This document shows, in pieces, positions 1-9,676 of a DNA stretch of 64,000 nt. Within the stretch, counting starts at the first letter, position 1, and each line of letters begins with the position of its first letter. Both the position numbers and the translations under genes were made by a program. The notes under the pieces were generated by a model, which was given only the letters and a program-made list of their open reading frames with translations, was not told where the DNA came from and did not search any database. This stretch comes from Euzebyella saccharophila. GTDB lineage: Bacteria; Bacteroidota; Bacteroidia; Flavobacteriales; Flavobacteriaceae. The DNA lies in the NCBI RefSeq assembly GCF_014855495.1, contig NZ_JACYFJ010000003.1:124001-188000 (forward strand), written 5' to 3'.

Positions 1-1085
1 GGAAACCAGATTGGTGTGATTCCGAAACTAAGTAAGTAAGAATTTCGCTTTACCAATTCATTTTCATCCTCTGGCATGGATTCTAACGAGAAGTGTGGAG
101 GCCTATCGGTATCGCCCATAGTTTCTTTTACTGCATGAAAAACGCGCATTGTTCTGTCTTGGTAGAGACTGCAACCTAGAAACAATAGACTACTGGTTTT
201 ATAGTGGTAGGAGAGGAGTTTTGGAATGGGATTTTTTAAGTCCAAAGTGTCTTTACCATATGCTTCATCGTATTGGTCTTTGCCTAGAATACATTGTGCC
301 GGTTTGTCAATATCGCCATGTAATTTGAAAATGGTCGTCTTTTCGGGTTCAGGTCGTTCAGCAATATTAGAGATGCCAATCAGTTGTACAACGTCTTTTC
401 TTCCTGTTTCGAATGCTTGCTCAATGAGTTGGTCATAATTTGTGGTTATTATCGTGTCATTGAAAAGTTCACTGAGGCGTAATATGTTATCGGTAAGTAC
501 ACCGGTTTTTGAAAAGACATCCTTTAATTCTTGAATAAAAGTGTCACGATAACCTTTCTTTTCAATTTCTTCGATGACCTGCTCGTATTGTCCCTTACCT
601 AACATTTCGTCAATTTCCGTGGTAGGAATACCCGATGTTCTCCCCTGTTGCCTTAGATGAGCCCCCCAGGCGGGAAAACCGCCATCCACCGATAGCCCTG
701 CACCTACAAATGGAACTACAGAACGATTGATCAAGGCCTTAAGTAATTGCTCAAATCGAGATTCATTCTTTTCGAACCAATGTTCGTCACCAAAAGTATC
801 AATGATGTAATCTTTAGCTAAAACCTGCCCTTTTTGTTCTTCACGAAATACCTTGAAAACCTGATTATAAGCTTCAGAATCACTTGCATAAAGAGCCTTG
901 CTGGGTTGGGCCAAGCCATCAATCTTGTTTTCAATTCGTATATCTAATGCCTCTTCGCTATCCAACCACTCATTAAAATCAGTAAAAAATTCAAACAGTT
1001 CATGTTTGTCTTCATCACACCAAATCTTACGTTCTTCGTGAACAATTTTACCGCTATCTTGGTATGTGTTGTCCAAAACGCTCAT
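1..1085 (-). CDS. SIR2-like domain protein, C-terminus cut by window edge
   Basis: The reading frame starts at an ATG (1083-1085) that overlaps the hsdS stop as ATGA, and it stays open to the left edge, giving at least 361 residues. The translation carries SIR2-fold hallmarks in order: VGAGLS near residues 127-132, TTNYD near 214-218 and KLHGD near 254-258, followed by LLFLGCS. These are the NAD-binding and catalytic motifs of the SIR2_2-like group, whose bacterial members are often NAD-depleting abortive-infection effectors. The first ~120 residues match no family I recognise. Placement as the fourth gene of a type I restriction operon suggests an RM-linked effector. That role is inferred. 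The SIR2 assignment is strong; any C-terminal sensor domain is outside the window. Confidence 0.85.
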   Translation of the reverse strand, partial: MSVLDNTYQDSGKIVHEERKIWCDEDKHELFEFFTDFNEWLDSEEALDIRIENKIDGLAQPSKALYASDSEAYNQVFKVFREEQKGQVLAKDYIIDTFGDEHWFEKNESRFEQLLKALINRSVVPFVGAGLSVDGGFPAWGAHLRQQGRTSGIPTTEIDEMLGKGQYEQVIEEIEKKGYRDTFIQELKDVFSKTGVLTDNILRLSELFNDTIITTNYDQLIEQAFETGRKDVVQLIGISNIAERPEPEKTTIFKLHGDIDKPAQCILGKDQYDEAYGKDTLDLKNPIPKLLSYHYKTSSLLFLGCSLYQDRTMRVFHAVKETMGDTDRPPHFSLESMPEDENELVKRNSYLLSFGITPIWF

Positions 1086-2815
1086 AAAACTGCTTTTTCA
1101 ACTAGAGTCTTCGCCAGTAGGTTCTGTAATTTTTGTGATTCTATAAGATGGTTGGCCATTGAGTCACAAAGACCCAACAATTCATCAATCTTGGCCACTA
1201 TTCTTTTTTGTTCCTTGAGAGGAGGAATAGGAATCTCGAATAACTCCAAAACCTTTTTACTAAGGCCTTCTCGATTAGCGCCAACTTGTCTGCCCCAAAT
1301 TAAATTTTGACCGAGAGGTGACAAAATAAATATGTGCAGATACCTTCTAAAATTTTCATCTACTGGCCTGATTATGGAAACATGCTGACTAACATTAGCC
1401 TCTTCATATTCTTCAGGAAAGATGCAGCATCTGCCGAGAGAGCCACCAGTTATATTAAGTAAAATGTCTTTTGGGTAAACTTTGGTATTGGACATTTTTT
1501 CGTGAGTCGCTTTCGAAATGAAAGCAGCATCAGTAATCTTGATGCCGTCATTCCATATATTTTGTGATCTAAGAAATAAGGTTCCCTTTTTCAGATATGC
1601 TGATTTCCCTCCCCTGGGGGTGCTTCCCGAACCAATTCTAGTCGTAATATCGCCAAGTCTTGCCCACTTCCAGTTATTTGGTATGCCAAATGGGGTTTCA
1701 TAAATAGAAATTTCTGGTAAGGTTTTAGATGGTTTAATTTCCCCCTTTTCAATCAACTCCTTTTTTTTAGCATCTATTTTTTTCAATAAAACGCCAGCCG
1801 GTTCATCTTTGGGGTCTTGTTTTATCAGTTTACCCATAATACCCAATTGCAGAATGGTTTGCTTTAGTTGCTCAATACTGTCTTCGGTACAGAAAAGTGT
1901 GTCAAAATAGTTGGCCATTCGCTCCCAATGGGCTTGCAATGCTTCTGCATTTGCCGCTTGAGTTAAGGTTTCCAAAAGGGTTTTGACAAGTAGTTGATGG
2001 GTTTTTAGATTGGTAGTACGCTCATGCTCGAATTGGTCACATAAGGCCATCAATTTACCAACTTTGGCGACAATTCGATTTTGTTCTTTTAAGGGAGGAA
2101 GCGGAAAAGGAATAGTTAATAAATCATCTCTTTTAATACCCGGTATTAAACTTTTCGCCTTAGATATTAATTCGTTTATATAGTAATCCAGAAATAGTTT
2201 GATATAAGATAAATTTATATCATATGTATTTCTTATTGCCATAATTTGACGGGCAATATGTAAATCACCAACATTATTAAAGGCCATTTCTCCAATTGTG
2301 CCTTTACATGTAATTAGTAAATCACCTTTAGAAGAAAACGCTCTTGGATATTCTGTCCATCTGGTTATGTCAAGACGTCCATTATTGAAATGACTTGCCC
2401 CAGTAATATAGGGCACACCTTTTTTTTTATTGTTGTATTTTGAAGATGGTAAATCTTGACCTGAGATTAAGGTCATTAATCCCGCCAATCTAAACCAAAC
2501 CCAATTCTTTGGAAGGTCATAGGGATGTTCTCTTTTGGAGACTTCAAAGTCCAGTTTCTCCTTTCTAATAATGCCTTTAGAAATCAAATTCCCTCTTTCT
2601 TTATCAATCTTTTTTAATAAGATCTTAGCCGGTTCTTCTGTTGAAATTTGTTTTACTAGAGTGCCGTTTACTGCTAAAATCAAAATTAGCTCCCGTAGTC
2701 TATCAATACCTTCGAGGCTAATATTATCTACACTTTTGACACGCCCTTTTGACTTTATCCCTTGGGCATCCGTCCATGCATTAAAACTATCCAACAAGGT
2801 TTCAATCACTTCCAA
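1082..2815 (-). CDS. hsdS: Type I restriction enzyme specificity subunit HsdS
   Basis: This 577-residue DNA-recognition subunit has two target-recognition domains, each followed by a conserved segment. The motif PPLKEQNRIVAKV occurs near residues 240-255 and PPLKEQKRIVAKI near 535-550, with predicted coiled-coil helices after each. Two half-repeats are the normal architecture for recognising a bipartite target. The start is a TTG; no closer ATG exists between it and the hsdM stop. The frame is the same as hsdM, with only TAA plus two codons between them. The stop overlaps the start of the SIR2-like gene by four bases, so translation is probably coupled. Confidence 0.93.
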   Translation of the reverse strand: MEVIETLLDSFNAWTDAQGIKSKGRVKSVDNISLEGIDRLRELILILAVNGTLVKQISTEEPAKILLKKIDKERGNLISKGIIRKEKLDFEVSKREHPYDLPKNWVWFRLAGLMTLISGQDLPSSKYNNKKKGVPYITGASHFNNGRLDITRWTEYPRAFSSKGDLLITCKGTIGEMAFNNVGDLHIARQIMAIRNTYDINLSYIKLFLDYYINELISKAKSLIPGIKRDDLLTIPFPLPPLKEQNRIVAKVGKLMALCDQFEHERTTNLKTHQLLVKTLLETLTQAANAEALQAHWERMANYFDTLFCTEDSIEQLKQTILQLGIMGKLIKQDPKDEPAGVLLKKIDAKKKELIEKGEIKPSKTLPEISIYETPFGIPNNWKWARLGDITTRIGSGSTPRGGKSAYLKKGTLFLRSQNIWNDGIKITDAAFISKATHEKMSNTKVYPKDILLNITGGSLGRCCIFPEEYEEANVSQHVSIIRPVDENFRRYLHIFILSPLGQNLIWGRQVGANREGLSKKVLELFEIPIPPLKEQKRIVAKIDELLGLCDSMANHLIESQKLQNLLAKTLVEKAVL

Positions 2816-2821
2816 ATCCGT

Positions 2822-4291
2822 TTAGTTTTTTAAAGATTGCGCCAAAATCGCTTTTAGTTTTTCGCGTAATGAAGTAATCGTTTCTTGCTCTTTTTGAAAC
2901 TGTTGCAGCAATTCTTCTGGGTCATAATCAATAACTTCCCCAATGTGCGGGTTGTCAATGTCAAAGTTGTAATTATTGTCAATAACCTCCTGTATGGATA
3001 CTTTCCAAGCTTGTTCAGTGGTTTTTCGAGATTTAAAACCATCTTCTTCTTTGCCCCACCAATCCATCTCCGCTTGAAATTCTTCAAATCGCATGGGTTT
3101 GGTCTTGTTGTAGTTTTTAATCCCTTCAGGATAGGGATGTTCGTAATACCAAATGTTTTCAGTAGGTTTTCCTTTGGTAAAAAAGAGAATATTGGTGTTG
3201 ATACTGGTATAGGGGTTAAAGACACCTTTGGGCAATCGTACAATGGTATGTAGATTGCATTCGGTCAACAACTTTTCTTTGATTCGGTTTTTGATACCAT
3301 CGCCAAAAAGAAATCCATCTGGTAAAACTACTGCCGCTCGACCCTCGCTTTTTAGTAAGTGGATGATTAATGTCAAAAACAAATCGGCTGTCTCACGGGT
3401 TCTAAAGCTGGATGGAAAATTGTTTTCAATACCATCTTCTTCCATACCCCCAAAAGGAGGGTTGGTTACAATAACATTGACCCTATCTTTCGGTTTATAG
3501 TCGCGCAGAGGTCTACTCAACGTATTGTCATGTTTTATATTAATGGGCACATCAATACCGTGCAATATCATGTTGGTGGTACAGAGCATGTGGGGCAGCG
3601 CTTTCTTTTCAACTCCGAAGATGGTCTTTTGCAGAAGTTGTTGGTCACTTGGCCCTTTTACATAGTTCTCTTTTTTGTGGTCAATGACGTTGGTCAAAAA
3701 ACCACCGGTCCCACAGGCAGGGTCTAGCACGGTTTCATGAAGTTTGGGATCAATCCTATTCACTATAAATTCGGTAACTGCCCGAGGCGTATAAAATTCA
3801 CCAGCATTACCAGCACTTTGAAGATCTTTAAGTATTTGTTCATAGATACTGCCAAAAGTGTCCCGGTCTTTACTTGCATTAAAATCTATCTCACATATTT
3901 TATTGACCACTTGGCGCAACAAAGTGCCAGATTTCATGTAGTTATAGGTGTCTTCAAAAACATTTTTAATTACTAAAGCCCTTTTGCCATCTTCACCCTC
4001 AATATTGAGTCTTTCCTTTAAAGTCGGAAAAAGCACATTGTTCACAAAATCCAAAAGCTCATCGCCCGTGATACCCTCTTTATTCTTGGCCCAGCTTCGC
4101 CATCTAATGTTTTCTGGTAACGGTGAAACATAGTCTTCTTCAATCAACTCTATCTCCACCTCTCTATCGTCAATAATTTTCAAGAAAAAGAGCCAGACCA
4201 GCTGGCTAATTCGTTGCGCATCGCCATCAACCCCAACGTCCTTGCGCATAATGTCCTGTATGGACTTAATTACTCCTGATACGTTGCTCAT
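2822..4291 (-). CDS. hsdM: Type I restriction-modification methyltransferase subunit HsdM
   Basis: This is an N6-adenine DNA methyltransferase that pairs with HsdS to modify the recognition site. It shows the N-terminal HsdM helical domain (residues ~5-150), the SAM-binding motif DPACGTGGF (190-198) and the catalytic NPPF motif (277-280). Its 489-residue length equals that I recall for type IB (EcoAI-like) HsdM proteins. The ATG overlaps the hsdR stop by four bases (ATGA), so hsdR and hsdM are probably translationally coupled. No missing catalytic residue is visible, so the methylase should be functional. Confidence 0.95.
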   Translation of the reverse strand: MSNVSGVIKSIQDIMRKDVGVDGDAQRISQLVWLFFLKIIDDREVEIELIEEDYVSPLPENIRWRSWAKNKEGITGDELLDFVNNVLFPTLKERLNIEGEDGKRALVIKNVFEDTYNYMKSGTLLRQVVNKICEIDFNASKDRDTFGSIYEQILKDLQSAGNAGEFYTPRAVTEFIVNRIDPKLHETVLDPACGTGGFLTNVIDHKKENYVKGPSDQQLLQKTIFGVEKKALPHMLCTTNMILHGIDVPINIKHDNTLSRPLRDYKPKDRVNVIVTNPPFGGMEEDGIENNFPSSFRTRETADLFLTLIIHLLKSEGRAAVVLPDGFLFGDGIKNRIKEKLLTECNLHTIVRLPKGVFNPYTSINTNILFFTKGKPTENIWYYEHPYPEGIKNYNKTKPMRFEEFQAEMDWWGKEEDGFKSRKTTEQAWKVSIQEVIDNNYNFDIDNPHIGEVIDYDPEELLQQFQKEQETITSLREKLKAILAQSLKN

Positions 4292-6642
4292 GCAATAGTC
4301 TTGTCATTAAAAAGTTCATTTTCCAATTCTTTTATAGCTGTGTCATAGCCTTCCTTCCCGCCAAAAACGCCATTGATAATCTCTACGGGCGTTCCTATTT
4401 TACTAAACTGGCTCAATTTTAAAACTTTGGTGTTTTCTATACCTTTCACCCCCTTATCAGCATACAATTCGAGTAGCTTCAATAAAACTGCTCTGGCCTG
4501 TTCGCCATATTTCGTAAAATAATTACGCTTTTTTACATTATTCGCTCGTTCTTTTCGGGTCAAAGGTGGTTGGCCATAGGCTACATGGCAAATAAGGTCA
4601 AAATCTCCATATTCCATGCCCACCAACTCCGCTAAATTCTCAAGTATAACTCCATGCTCTTCTAGCAGGTCTATGATGATTTTCTTTTTGTCAGCATTCG
4701 ACCACTTGATTAAAAAATCATCTAGGGAAGCATATTCTTCGGTTACTTTCTTTTTGGTAAAATCTTTATAGGATTCGGTCACCATTGCGCCATCAGCGCC
4801 CAAATATTCGATTAATTCATTTTTGATTTTCGCCGATACGCCACTTATATAGATTTTACGTGTTCCGGTTCCTGCGTCATCATTATCGCCATTTGGAAAA
4901 TCATCATCTGTTTCTGGTGGGTCTGGAGGAGTAGGTGGGTCACCATCATCTGGTTTATAAATGACAACAGGTTCACCATCAAACTCTGGGTCTTTAAAAA
5001 GTTCTGTCGCCTTTTTAAAATCCATGATAGTGAAAAAATACTTGTTAAAGTCCTCATCGATTCGGCTACCACGACCAATTATCTGCTTAAAAATTGTCAT
5101 TGACTTTATGGTCTTGTCCAAAACAATCAACTTGCAGGTCTTGGCATCGACCCCGGTAGTCATTAGCTCTGAGGTAGTCGCAATTACTGGAAATTTACTT
5201 TCCGGGTCAATAAAGTTGTCGAGTTCAGCTTTACCTTCGACACTGTCACCAGTTATGCGCATAACATACCTTGGATTTTCAATCGCTAATTTACCAGCAG
5301 CATTCACAATCGCTTGGCGCATACGCTCCGCATGGTCAATATCTTCACAAAAAATGATGGTCTTTGCAAATGGATCAGTAGCTTTTAGTAGCTGCATGAC
5401 CCGATTAGCAACAAGTTTTGTACGCTGATTAAGAACCAAAATACGGTCCATGTCAATTTGATTGTATTCCCTATCCAGAATTTCACTTCCTAAATCATCA
5501 ACCATTCCCTTAGTAGGTCGCCAGCCATCAATATCCCTATCAATATCAATTTTGATGACTTTGTAAGGTGCTAGAAACCCATCTTCAATACCTTGTTTCA
5601 AACTGTAGGTATATACAGGATCATTGAAGTAGGTGATACTTGAAACGTATTTCGTTTCCTTAGGTGTGGCTGTAAGACCTAAATGAATGGCATTTTTAAA
5701 GTAATCCAAAATTTCACGCCATGAAGAATCTTCGGCGGCACTTCCTCTATGACATTCATCAATAATGACCAAATCAAAGAAATCAGGTGAAACGTTTTTA
5801 AAAATCTTGTCCTCTTCATCCGGGCCGGTCAAGGCTTGATAAAGACCTAAATGTATTTCATAAGCAGGGTCAATCTTTCTATTCTTAATCTTGGTCATTG
5901 CAGGACCAAAAGGTTTAAAGTCGTTGACCAAGGTCTGATCGGCTAGAATGTTTCTATCCACCAAAAAAAGAATTCTCTTGGCCTTTTTTGACTTCCATAA
6001 TTTCCAAATAATTTGAAATGTGGTATAGGTTTTACCTGTACCTGTAGCCATAACCAAAAGGATACGTCTCTGTCCCTTTGCGACGGCTTCAATGGTTCTA
6101 TTGATTGCTTCAAGTTGATAGTAACGCGGTTCTTTACCTGAACCATCTAAATAATAAGATTGTAGTATTAAATCCTCGTGAGAGTCTTCAATTTCATGAT
6201 ATTCCTTATACCTCTCCCATAACTCAACGGGGCCAGGAAATTCTTGTAAAGGAAATTCTATTTCAATATCCTCGCCTTCTTTCGGCACTTTGTTATGTGA
6301 TGCAAAGGCATCTCCGTTAGAGCTAAAAGCACTTGGCAGTCCTAAAATTTGAGCATATCCGAGAGCTTGCTGCATTCCATGACTCACGGTGTGGTTATTG
6401 TCTTTTGCTTCTATGACAGCAATTCTAGTTCCCGGTTTCCAAGAAAGAATATAATCAGCGAATTTCTTTTTCTTTTTATTCCTAGCTGACATTTGTCCTC
6501 TCACTATTACAGGGCCAGGTGTTAAAGTAACCTCTCTCCGAACCTGTTTATGTTGCTCCCAACCTGCATGTTTTATAGCAGGAGTAATGAACAAATCACA
6601 GATGTCGCTTTCGCTTAGTTGTTTTTTTTCTTTTTGGTCCAT
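4288..6642 (-). CDS. hsdR: Type I restriction enzyme motor and nuclease subunit HsdR
   Basis: This 784-residue restriction subunit translocates DNA with ATP and cuts it. A PD-(D/E)xK-type nuclease core is visible at D63 and E78-A-K80, followed by superfamily 2 helicase motifs: Walker A ATGTGKT (199-205), DECH (295-298) and TATP (324-327). The C-terminal ~200 residues resemble the EcoEI-type HsdR C-terminal domain. Length, the R-M-S gene order and the subunit sizes fit type IB systems. It is the first gene of the operon. The 430 bp upstream should hold the promoter, but I could not point to a convincing TTTG/TAnnTTTG pair. Confidence 0.95.
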   Translation of the reverse strand: MDQKEKKQLSESDICDLFITPAIKHAGWEQHKQVRREVTLTPGPVIVRGQMSARNKKKKKFADYILSWKPGTRIAVIEAKDNNHTVSHGMQQALGYAQILGLPSAFSSNGDAFASHNKVPKEGEDIEIEFPLQEFPGPVELWERYKEYHEIEDSHEDLILQSYYLDGSGKEPRYYQLEAINRTIEAVAKGQRRILLVMATGTGKTYTTFQIIWKLWKSKKAKRILFLVDRNILADQTLVNDFKPFGPAMTKIKNRKIDPAYEIHLGLYQALTGPDEEDKIFKNVSPDFFDLVIIDECHRGSAAEDSSWREILDYFKNAIHLGLTATPKETKYVSSITYFNDPVYTYSLKQGIEDGFLAPYKVIKIDIDRDIDGWRPTKGMVDDLGSEILDREYNQIDMDRILVLNQRTKLVANRVMQLLKATDPFAKTIIFCEDIDHAERMRQAIVNAAGKLAIENPRYVMRITGDSVEGKAELDNFIDPESKFPVIATTSELMTTGVDAKTCKLIVLDKTIKSMTIFKQIIGRGSRIDEDFNKYFFTIMDFKKATELFKDPEFDGEPVVIYKPDDGDPPTPPDPPETDDDFPNGDNDDAGTGTRKIYISGVSAKIKNELIEYLGADGAMVTESYKDFTKKKVTEEYASLDDFLIKWSNADKKKIIIDLLEEHGVILENLAELVGMEYGDFDLICHVAYGQPPLTRKERANNVKKRNYFTKYGEQARAVLLKLLELYADKGVKGIENTKVLKLSQFSKIGTPVEIINGVFGGKEGYDTAIKELENELFNDKTIA

Positions 6643-7073
6643 TCCTTGATTTTGGTAAAATCAATTTACATTACCATTAAAACACAATTATAGGTTTGAA
6701 TCACACAGATACTATGAAGGGTATATAATATAAAATACCAAAATATAAAAGCTTTTTTGAATAACCTATTAAAAAGAAAAATCTTACAGGATAATTCCCA
6801 CAATACTTGATATTGAGGAAGAAGTAATAAAACCAATTCTTCTCTTTTTCGAAAATAACAATCATTTTAAGCTAAGGCCTTCATAAACATGAAATACTGT
6901 AAACTAATACTTATATAGATTTGTTTAGGATAATCTTTAAAAAGCATAACAATTAAACTTTAAGCTACTTTACAAATACTGAAAAGGTCAAACAAACTAA
7001 TATTTTTCAAATTAAACGAATTTAGAAGACCTCAATTATTAAATTTATATTCATATAGGAACTAGAATGCGAA
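6643..7073. other. AT-rich intergenic region between divergent operons
   Basis: This 431-base stretch separates hsdR (leftward) from the unknown rightward two-gene unit, so promoters for both are expected here. It is very AT-rich with many short stop-interrupted frames. I see no convincing gene, RNA or long repeat in it. Confidence 0.5.
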
Positions 7074-7439
7074 ATGCCCATGGAATTAGTTTTTAATGAG
7101 AGGTTATTCAATCAGATTTCAGAAAAATCGAATAACGAAATTCTTGGAGATATTGGACGAGAATTAATGAGCAATGAATTGAATATCAAATGGAAGAATT
7201 ATGATCACATCTTAAAAAAGACAAAGGCGTATTACGAGAGGTTATTTGAGACAATGAAAGCATCGATTTGTATGGATAAAAGGGTCATTAAATATTTAAG
7301 GAAAAAGGAGAATTATAGCAAAGTTGATATAGCAACAATCCTATTCGACGTGATTAGTGTTTACTTTGATAGTCCAATCCCTGTAATGCAATTTACAGTT
7401 CTGGTGATGAGAGAACGTCTAGATAAAATATGTCTATGA
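7074..7439 (+). CDS. Hypothetical protein upstream of zincin-like gene
   Basis: A 121-residue soluble, charged, mostly helical protein with no signal peptide or membrane segment. ATG codons at 7074 and 7080 are both possible starts. I do not recognise the family. Its last ten bases overlap the start of the next frame, so the two genes are probably translated together and may work as a pair. Position beside the type I RM operon in the ICE suggests cargo, possibly defence, but nothing in the protein itself shows this. Confidence 0.55.
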   Translation: MPMELVFNERLFNQISEKSNNEILGDIGRELMSNELNIKWKNYDHILKKTKAYYERLFETMKASICMDKRVIKYLRKKENYSKVDIATILFDVISVYFDSPIPVMQFTVLVMRERLDKICL

Positions 7440-8908
7440 AAACTAATCCCGAGAATGATTTTTTTAAAAACTTTATAAATACATCTAATTGGCACAAGAT
7501 TAAATATCCACATAAAATCAGGTTTGAGCGGATTTTTTTTCTCAAATCCATTTATTCAGAACTAAAGCTTATGACACCCCATGAGGAGGATCGATCATGG
7601 TTTAGCGTAGGTCAAAGACATTGGAGCTATTCATAGAAATTGGATGAATTAGGTATTGCAGATACCAAAGGTCTTTTCCATATTCTAACAGATTGGTTCA
7701 ACAGAACAGAGTATGGAGATAAGAATAAAGATGTAAACTTTGAAGTTGATAACGACAGTCTATTTGATGCTGGTTGTCAGAAAATAAAAGATAAGTATAT
7801 AATCACAATGTCCAGAGGTACAATATCGTGTCTGGATGACTTTTTCTTGACTTCCTTCACCAATCCTTTATATTTTCTAGGTTCAAAAAAGGCTTATGCA
7901 ATTAATCCTGATTTTCCATTTGATTTCTTTATTAGAAATGAGCACGCACATGTTTCTCCCCACTTAAGATATTTTGATTATCGCAGACAACTTTTTCTAA
8001 AAAGGACTGACAAAGCCGAACGCCTTTGGCCGTTTCATTTTCAAGGTTTTCCATACGGAGATGAAAATAGGGTGAATTTTGCCTTTCTTTTTTCAAATAT
8101 AGCTCTGAGTTGGGTGTTTTTTCACGAGTTAGCACACATTCAGCTTGGTCATCTTGATTATCTTAAAGCAAAATCGAAGATGGGTGAAAATTTGAAAATT
8201 AAAGAATTAAAGACCATAGAAAGCGCCAATGAACATTCAGAATCTTTAGCTTTTGATAGAATACTACTAGAATGGGAGGCCGATGCAATGGCAACAAGAC
8301 TAACTCTGAAATTTTGGGAAACCATCGACATAACTTCTTTTATAGATTTAGAAGATTCGATATTGGAGTACGCATTGCTTTGGCGAGGTGTCATAGACGC
8401 GATTGGAGGGGTAATTTTAGTTTTCGAAAAATCACGTTTAATTTATGGAGAAAGCAATATTTATCCTTCGCCCCGAGGTAGGTTGTATCAGGTAATTGAT
8501 ACTTTGATATCATATTTACAACAAAAAGAAAAAAAAGAAGTATTAGGAGGTTTGGTTGCTGTACATTCAGGTTTAAATGATATTGGGTCTTCTGGTCAAA
8601 TATTAATATCCGACGATGACGCTCCAGATATTTTGTCTTGCCTTAAATCTACAGATAGAATCTTTTACAATGGATACGGAATAACATCGGTTCTAAAAAG
8701 AAACATAGATATAGTTAATTCGGAAATTGATTTGCTATGGCCTAGTCTACTTGTCCATAACTTCGTTCTCAATAAGGAAACCCAACTTATCATGAATAAG
8801 CGATGGTTTGATGAACCAAAAAATATAAAGCAGCTACATTTTCAAAAGATCACAGAAATACAAAATTTTAGACCTCCATTATTGAATAATCTATTTAGCA
8901 ATAAATAG
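7430..8908 (+). pseudogene. HExxH metallopeptidase-like protein interrupted by in-frame TAG
   Basis: Two open frames (7430-7636 and 7640-8908) lie in the same frame, separated only by TAG at 7634-7636, and together would make about 492 residues. The second part alone can start from TTG at 7640. It contains a zinc-peptidase motif, FFHELAHIQLGH (HExxH at residues 162-166 of the 422-residue part), then EWEADAMATRL about 45 residues later, supplying a likely third ligand Glu. This helix-plus-ExxAD pattern resembles gluzincins such as M48, M78 (ImmA-like) and the phage-exclusion protease Lit, but I cannot assign a family. The stop may be a real nonsense mutation, readthrough or a sequencing error. 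The catalytic part is intact downstream. Confidence 0.6.
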
Positions 8909-9517
8909 TCCAGTTATATTTAGTCCGAAAATTAGCTGTGCACCAATCTATTATCAAAAATTATTCGAAATACTGACGTTAGAATCCCTGTCCATGATTA
9001 ATAAGTTTCATACCACCTAATTAGCCTAGTCTCATAGGGATAGGGAATTGCCATATCCAAAAGGATGATATCGAAATAAATTTACAATCAGCACATTCCC
9101 ACTTCATTCCGTTACCCTCCATTCCGGGGAATAAGCTTCGTACTCATTTATCTTGAACACAAGCCCAAATTTTAGGGTATCCATTCCGTTTCTCCTGCCA
9201 CTTGGCAGGAACACGCCACTCCTATCCTAAAATTTAGTCTAGAGTTCGTTTGAACTGCAATTGATATGTAGCGTTTTCTTCCGCATCAAGAGGAGTTTGA
9301 AACTTCACAAGTTTAGGTTTTGCCAACTGCCAGAACCGGCACTATTTCCCTTTTTTGACGGCGAAAAAACAACATTCATTCTTGCACGACGGCATAAACC
9401 AGGGGGCCCCTGCCCCACTTATTTATACGTCTTACCGAGCCTGAATATTGTAAAACATTAAGTAACAAAAAAGGTAACAGCGACGGCTCTGTGGGAAGTA
9501 AATCAAAACCGGAAACC
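8909..9517. repeat. Noncoding region with nested inverted repeats and CATTCCG repeats
   Basis: No convincing gene lies here. Visible structure includes AAATTTTAGG (9167-9176) with its exact complement CCTAAAATTT (9226-9235), enclosing the palindrome CCTGCCA-CT-TGGCAGG (9194-9209). Further on are AGTTC-GTTT-GAACT (9243-9256) and CAGGGGGCCCCTG (9400-9412). CATTCCG recurs at 9105, 9120 and 9182. The arrangement could be an origin-type region, a structured RNA or a regulator-binding region. It sits just before ssb in the ICE. Confidence 0.5.
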
Positions 9518-9676
9518 ATGAAATCATATCAAATCCTCAAAAATGAAGCGGAACAAAAGTTAAAAAACAACAAAAAGGAAAACGCTCTAGGTGTAATAAG
9601 TAAATCGATTTCAAAAGCTGTTCGAAAGGTTCGGACAGTCATTTTAATTAATTCTAAATTTTTCAATTATGAGTAG
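9518..9676 (+). CDS. Possible small basic protein upstream of ssb
   Basis: A 52-residue lysine-rich frame starting at ATG 9518 (a GTG at 9491 is in frame). It ends inside the first codons of ssb, overlapping by eight bases. The N-terminal half (KSYQILKNEAEQKLKNNKKE) looks helical; the last third is hydrophobic and looks less protein-like. It may be a leader or a chance frame. Confidence 0.25.
   Translation: MKSYQILKNEAEQKLKNNKKENALGVISKSISKAVRKVRTVILINSKFFNYE

Noticed and set aside
7634-7636. Stop-codon reassignment of TAG, suggested by two in-frame TAG codons
   Set aside because: TAG is the normal stop of the zincin-like and radC-like genes here, and other breaks use TAA and TGA.
9261-9461. 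66-residue ORF between the zincin-like gene and ssb
   Set aside because: Sequence is Cys/Pro-rich, without a neighbour relation or protein-like pattern, and overlaps structured noncoding DNA.
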